Assembly (NCBI RefSeq): GCF_001463745.1
Contig: NZ_BBWJ01000056.1
Span: forward strand, 1-64,000
Direction of reading: 5' to 3'
DNA length: 64,000 nucleotides
Origin: Aureimonas sp. AU22
Lineage (GTDB): Bacteria > Pseudomonadota > Alphaproteobacteria > Rhizobiales > Rhizobiaceae
The notes under the pieces are model-generated. The model saw nothing but the letters and a program-made list of their open reading frames with translations. It had not been told where the DNA came from and did no database searches. Shown here one piece after another: positions 62,495-64,000 of the stretch. Each line of letters opens with the position of its first letter. Within the stretch, counting starts at the first letter, position 1. Position numbers and translations under genes: made by a program.

Positions 62495-63517
62495 TCAGGC
62501 GGCCGCGGTCCGGCGCACCGGCCCGCAGCTGTCGCCGAGGATCAAGGCGGGCTGGAAGACGACGTTGCGCGGAGCGGCCTCGGGACCCCGCTCGATCCGG
62601 TCGACGAGCAGCCGCAGCGCCTCGTTGGTCATGTCCGCGATCGGATGCTCGGTTCGCGTCAGGCGCGGGCGCAGGCCGCCGATGCCCGGAATGGTATCGG
62701 TGGAGGCGATCGACACGTCGTTCGGGCACGACAGTCCGAGGTCGGCGAGCGCCCGCATGACGCCGAGCGCCATGACGCCGTTGGCGACGTAGATCGCGGT
62801 GGGACGATGGGCGCTCGTCAGGAGTTCGCGGGCCACGGAATAGGCCACGTCCTCTCGAAACGCGCCGTTGCGGATGTGCGAGGGCTCCGGCTCGAGGCCG
62901 CGCGCCGCCATTCCCTCCAGGAGGCCGTCGAGGCGTCCCCGTCCCGTCGTCAGGTGAAGCGGCCCGGTGATCGTCGCGATGCGGCGATGACCGAGGTCCA
63001 GGAGGTAGTTCGCGACCTGCCGGGCGGCCGAGACATTGTCGATCGTGACGGTGTCGCAGCGATCGTCCGCGACGCGCCGTCCGAACAGGACGGTCGGGAT
63101 CCGCCCGCCCTCGCCCTCGCGGCCGTCGAGGCGCAGGCTGGCATCGATCGGAACCAGCATCAGCCCGTCGCACGACAGGGCGCGCACCCGGGCGAGGATC
63201 CGCCGCTCGTTCTCGGGTTTCTCGTCGCTGTTGAAGAGCACCAGCGAGTAGCCCCAGTCGGCCACCGCCGCTTCGGCGGCGCAGACGATGCGGGCGAAGA
63301 ACGGATTGGTGAGGTCCGATACGGCCAGCGCGATCAGCTGGCTGCGACCGCGCTTCAGGTTGCGCGCGGCGGACGAGGGCGCATAGTCGAGATCGCGCAC
63401 CGCGGCCAGCACCCGGGCCCGCAGCGACGGGCTGACATAGGCGGTGTCGTTGACCACCGCCGACACCGTGGCGGTGGAAACCCCCGCCGCCTTCGCGACA
63501 TCCCGTATGGTGGCCAA
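62495..63517 (-). CDS. LacI-family transcriptional repressor
   Basis: 340 residues: LacI helix-turn-helix at the N-terminus (ATIRDVAKAAGVSTATVSAVVND) and hinge LKRGRSQLIALAVSDLTNPFF leading to a periplasmic-binding-like sugar domain. The start is TTG 63517 with GGGGCGGG upstream. Divergent from a sugar-binding protein gene at 63707, which it probably represses; inverted AACCGTTT boxes lie between. Confidence 0.9.
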   Translation of the reverse strand: MATIRDVAKAAGVSTATVSAVVNDTAYVSPSLRARVLAAVRDLDYAPSSAARNLKRGRSQLIALAVSDLTNPFFARIVCAAEAAVADWGYSLVLFNSDEKPENERRILARVRALSCDGLMLVPIDASLRLDGREGEGGRIPTVLFGRRVADDRCDTVTIDNVSAARQVANYLLDLGHRRIATITGPLHLTTGRGRLDGLLEGMAARGLEPEPSHIRNGAFREDVAYSVARELLTSAHRPTAIYVANGVMALGVMRALADLGLSCPNDVSIASTDTIPGIGGLRPRLTRTEHPIADMTNEALRLLVDRIERGPEAAPRNVVFQPALILGDSCGPVRRTAAA

Positions 63518-63532
63518 ACCCGCCCCGCAGCT

Positions 63533-63651
63533 AACCGTTTCAGCGATGCGCCGGAGCGCTTCTGCATTCCCATACCGTGACGCGGCGGCGATTGAACGTC
63601 AACGCCACTTGCAATCCTGCCGGCGTTCGGCACAGACTGGCAAAACGGTTC
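63533..63651. promoter_or_regulatory. Candidate LacI boxes
   Basis: AACCGTTT (63533-63540) and its exact complement AAACGGTT (63644-63651) flank the divergent region, start to start 111 bases. LacI-family half-sites often contain such CG-centred sequences, and two boxes could loop. Confidence 0.4.
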
Positions 63652-63706
63652 GCTCTTGTTCGCCGGGAGGGTGACGGGAGCTCAAAGCAACCGTGGGAGG
63701 GAACCG

Positions 63707-64000
63707 ATGAACGCTTCAACGATCGCCCTGGCCTTAGCCGGCCTTGCCGCGACGCTCGCCCCCGCCGGCGCGCAGGACAAGCCGCTTCTGGGGATCGTCT
63801 CGATCTCCGCCACCGAAGCCAACAACGTCCGCTACATCGCCGGCGCGACGGCCGCCGCCGAAAAGGCGGGCTGGACCGTATCGGTGATCGACGCCGCTGG
63901 CAGCGCCGACCAGGCCAATTCGGCGATCCAGAATTTCGCCGGTCGGGGCGCCGGGGCGATCATCGACATGGTCTTCCCCTATTCCTCGATCGGCGCGGGC
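63707..64000 (+). CDS. Sugar ABC substrate-binding protein (5' part)
   Basis: 98 residues to the window edge; the gene continues beyond. Signal peptide MNASTIALALAGLAATLAPAGA, then LLGIVSISATEANNVRYIAG and a helix AATAAAEKAGWTV, the start of a ribose-type periplasmic binding protein. ATG 63707 has GGGAGG eight bases upstream. Expected to open an ABC sugar importer under the divergent LacI gene. Confidence 0.85.
   Translation, partial: MNASTIALALAGLAATLAPAGAQDKPLLGIVSISATEANNVRYIAGATAAAEKAGWTVSVIDAAGSADQANSAIQNFAGRGAGAIIDMVFPYSSIGAG

Noticed and set aside
1-64000. tRNA or rRNA genes, CRISPR arrays, insertion sequences or phage genes.
   Set aside because: None was seen on reading either strand; no transposase, integrase or regularly spaced repeats are encoded.

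Overview
The window is GC-rich DNA (roughly 70 percent G+C by eye) with dense, short-spaced operons and frequent ATGA or TGATG start/stop overlaps. The gene content points to an alphaproteobacterium, most likely of the order Hyphomicrobiales: a short NrnC-type nanoRNase, a LOV-domain histidine kinase beside a single-domain receiver, DUF6481 and DUF1476 family proteins, an Att-type ABC exporter with an AttH lipocalin, and a cobalamin-riboswitch-controlled importer. Assignment below order is not supported by what can be read. No tRNA, rRNA, CRISPR array, insertion sequence or prophage was seen, so this looks like ordinary chromosome.

Layout. 1-8 kb: lutABC lactate oxidation, a divergent receiver/LOV kinase pair, pabB-pabA for folate, and three small proteins. 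8-16 kb: an endonuclease III-like protein, a LysR regulator facing a glyoxalase-fold dioxygenase plus hydrolase pair (quinone-stress type), then an ABC exporter (ATPase, permease, lipocalin). 16-19.6 kb: scoAB CoA transferase with a PAS-LuxR regulator, nrnC, a DUF1476 paralogue. 19.6-26 kb: an operon of biotin carboxylase/BCCP, fused PxpB-PxpC, PxpA and an NRAMP-fold transporter, with a divergent FCD-GntR regulator; together its domains make up a split urea-carboxylase-like machine joined to a 5-oxoprolinase. 26-33 kb: an exported short-chain dehydrogenase, a decayed kdpE-like receiver, and several regulator/transporter/oxidoreductase pairs (LysR-aldo/keto reductase, MFS-AraC, LysE, TetR). 33-37 kb: many very small, mostly basic or secreted proteins, some below 60 residues.

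37-49 kb is one amino-sugar regulon read in both directions: nagA, a SIS deaminase, a UTRA-GntR regulator and a BadF-type kinase leftward; a MurQ etherase, a sugar ABC importer, a Gfo/Idh/MocA oxidoreductase, a ROK kinase and CutC rightward. The 420-base control region between them carries matching direct repeats in both orientations. This set can import and channel GlcNAc/MurNAc-type sugars into central metabolism.

49-64 kb: a saccharopine-dehydrogenase family enzyme facing an Lrp regulator, two Yellow/MRJP-like beta-propeller proteins and an SMP-30 protein, a lipid A modification cluster (dgkA, eptA, divergent two-component system), the btuFCD importer under a cobalamin riboswitch, an RMF-like small protein, a LacI repressor, and the start of a sugar-binding protein that runs off the window.
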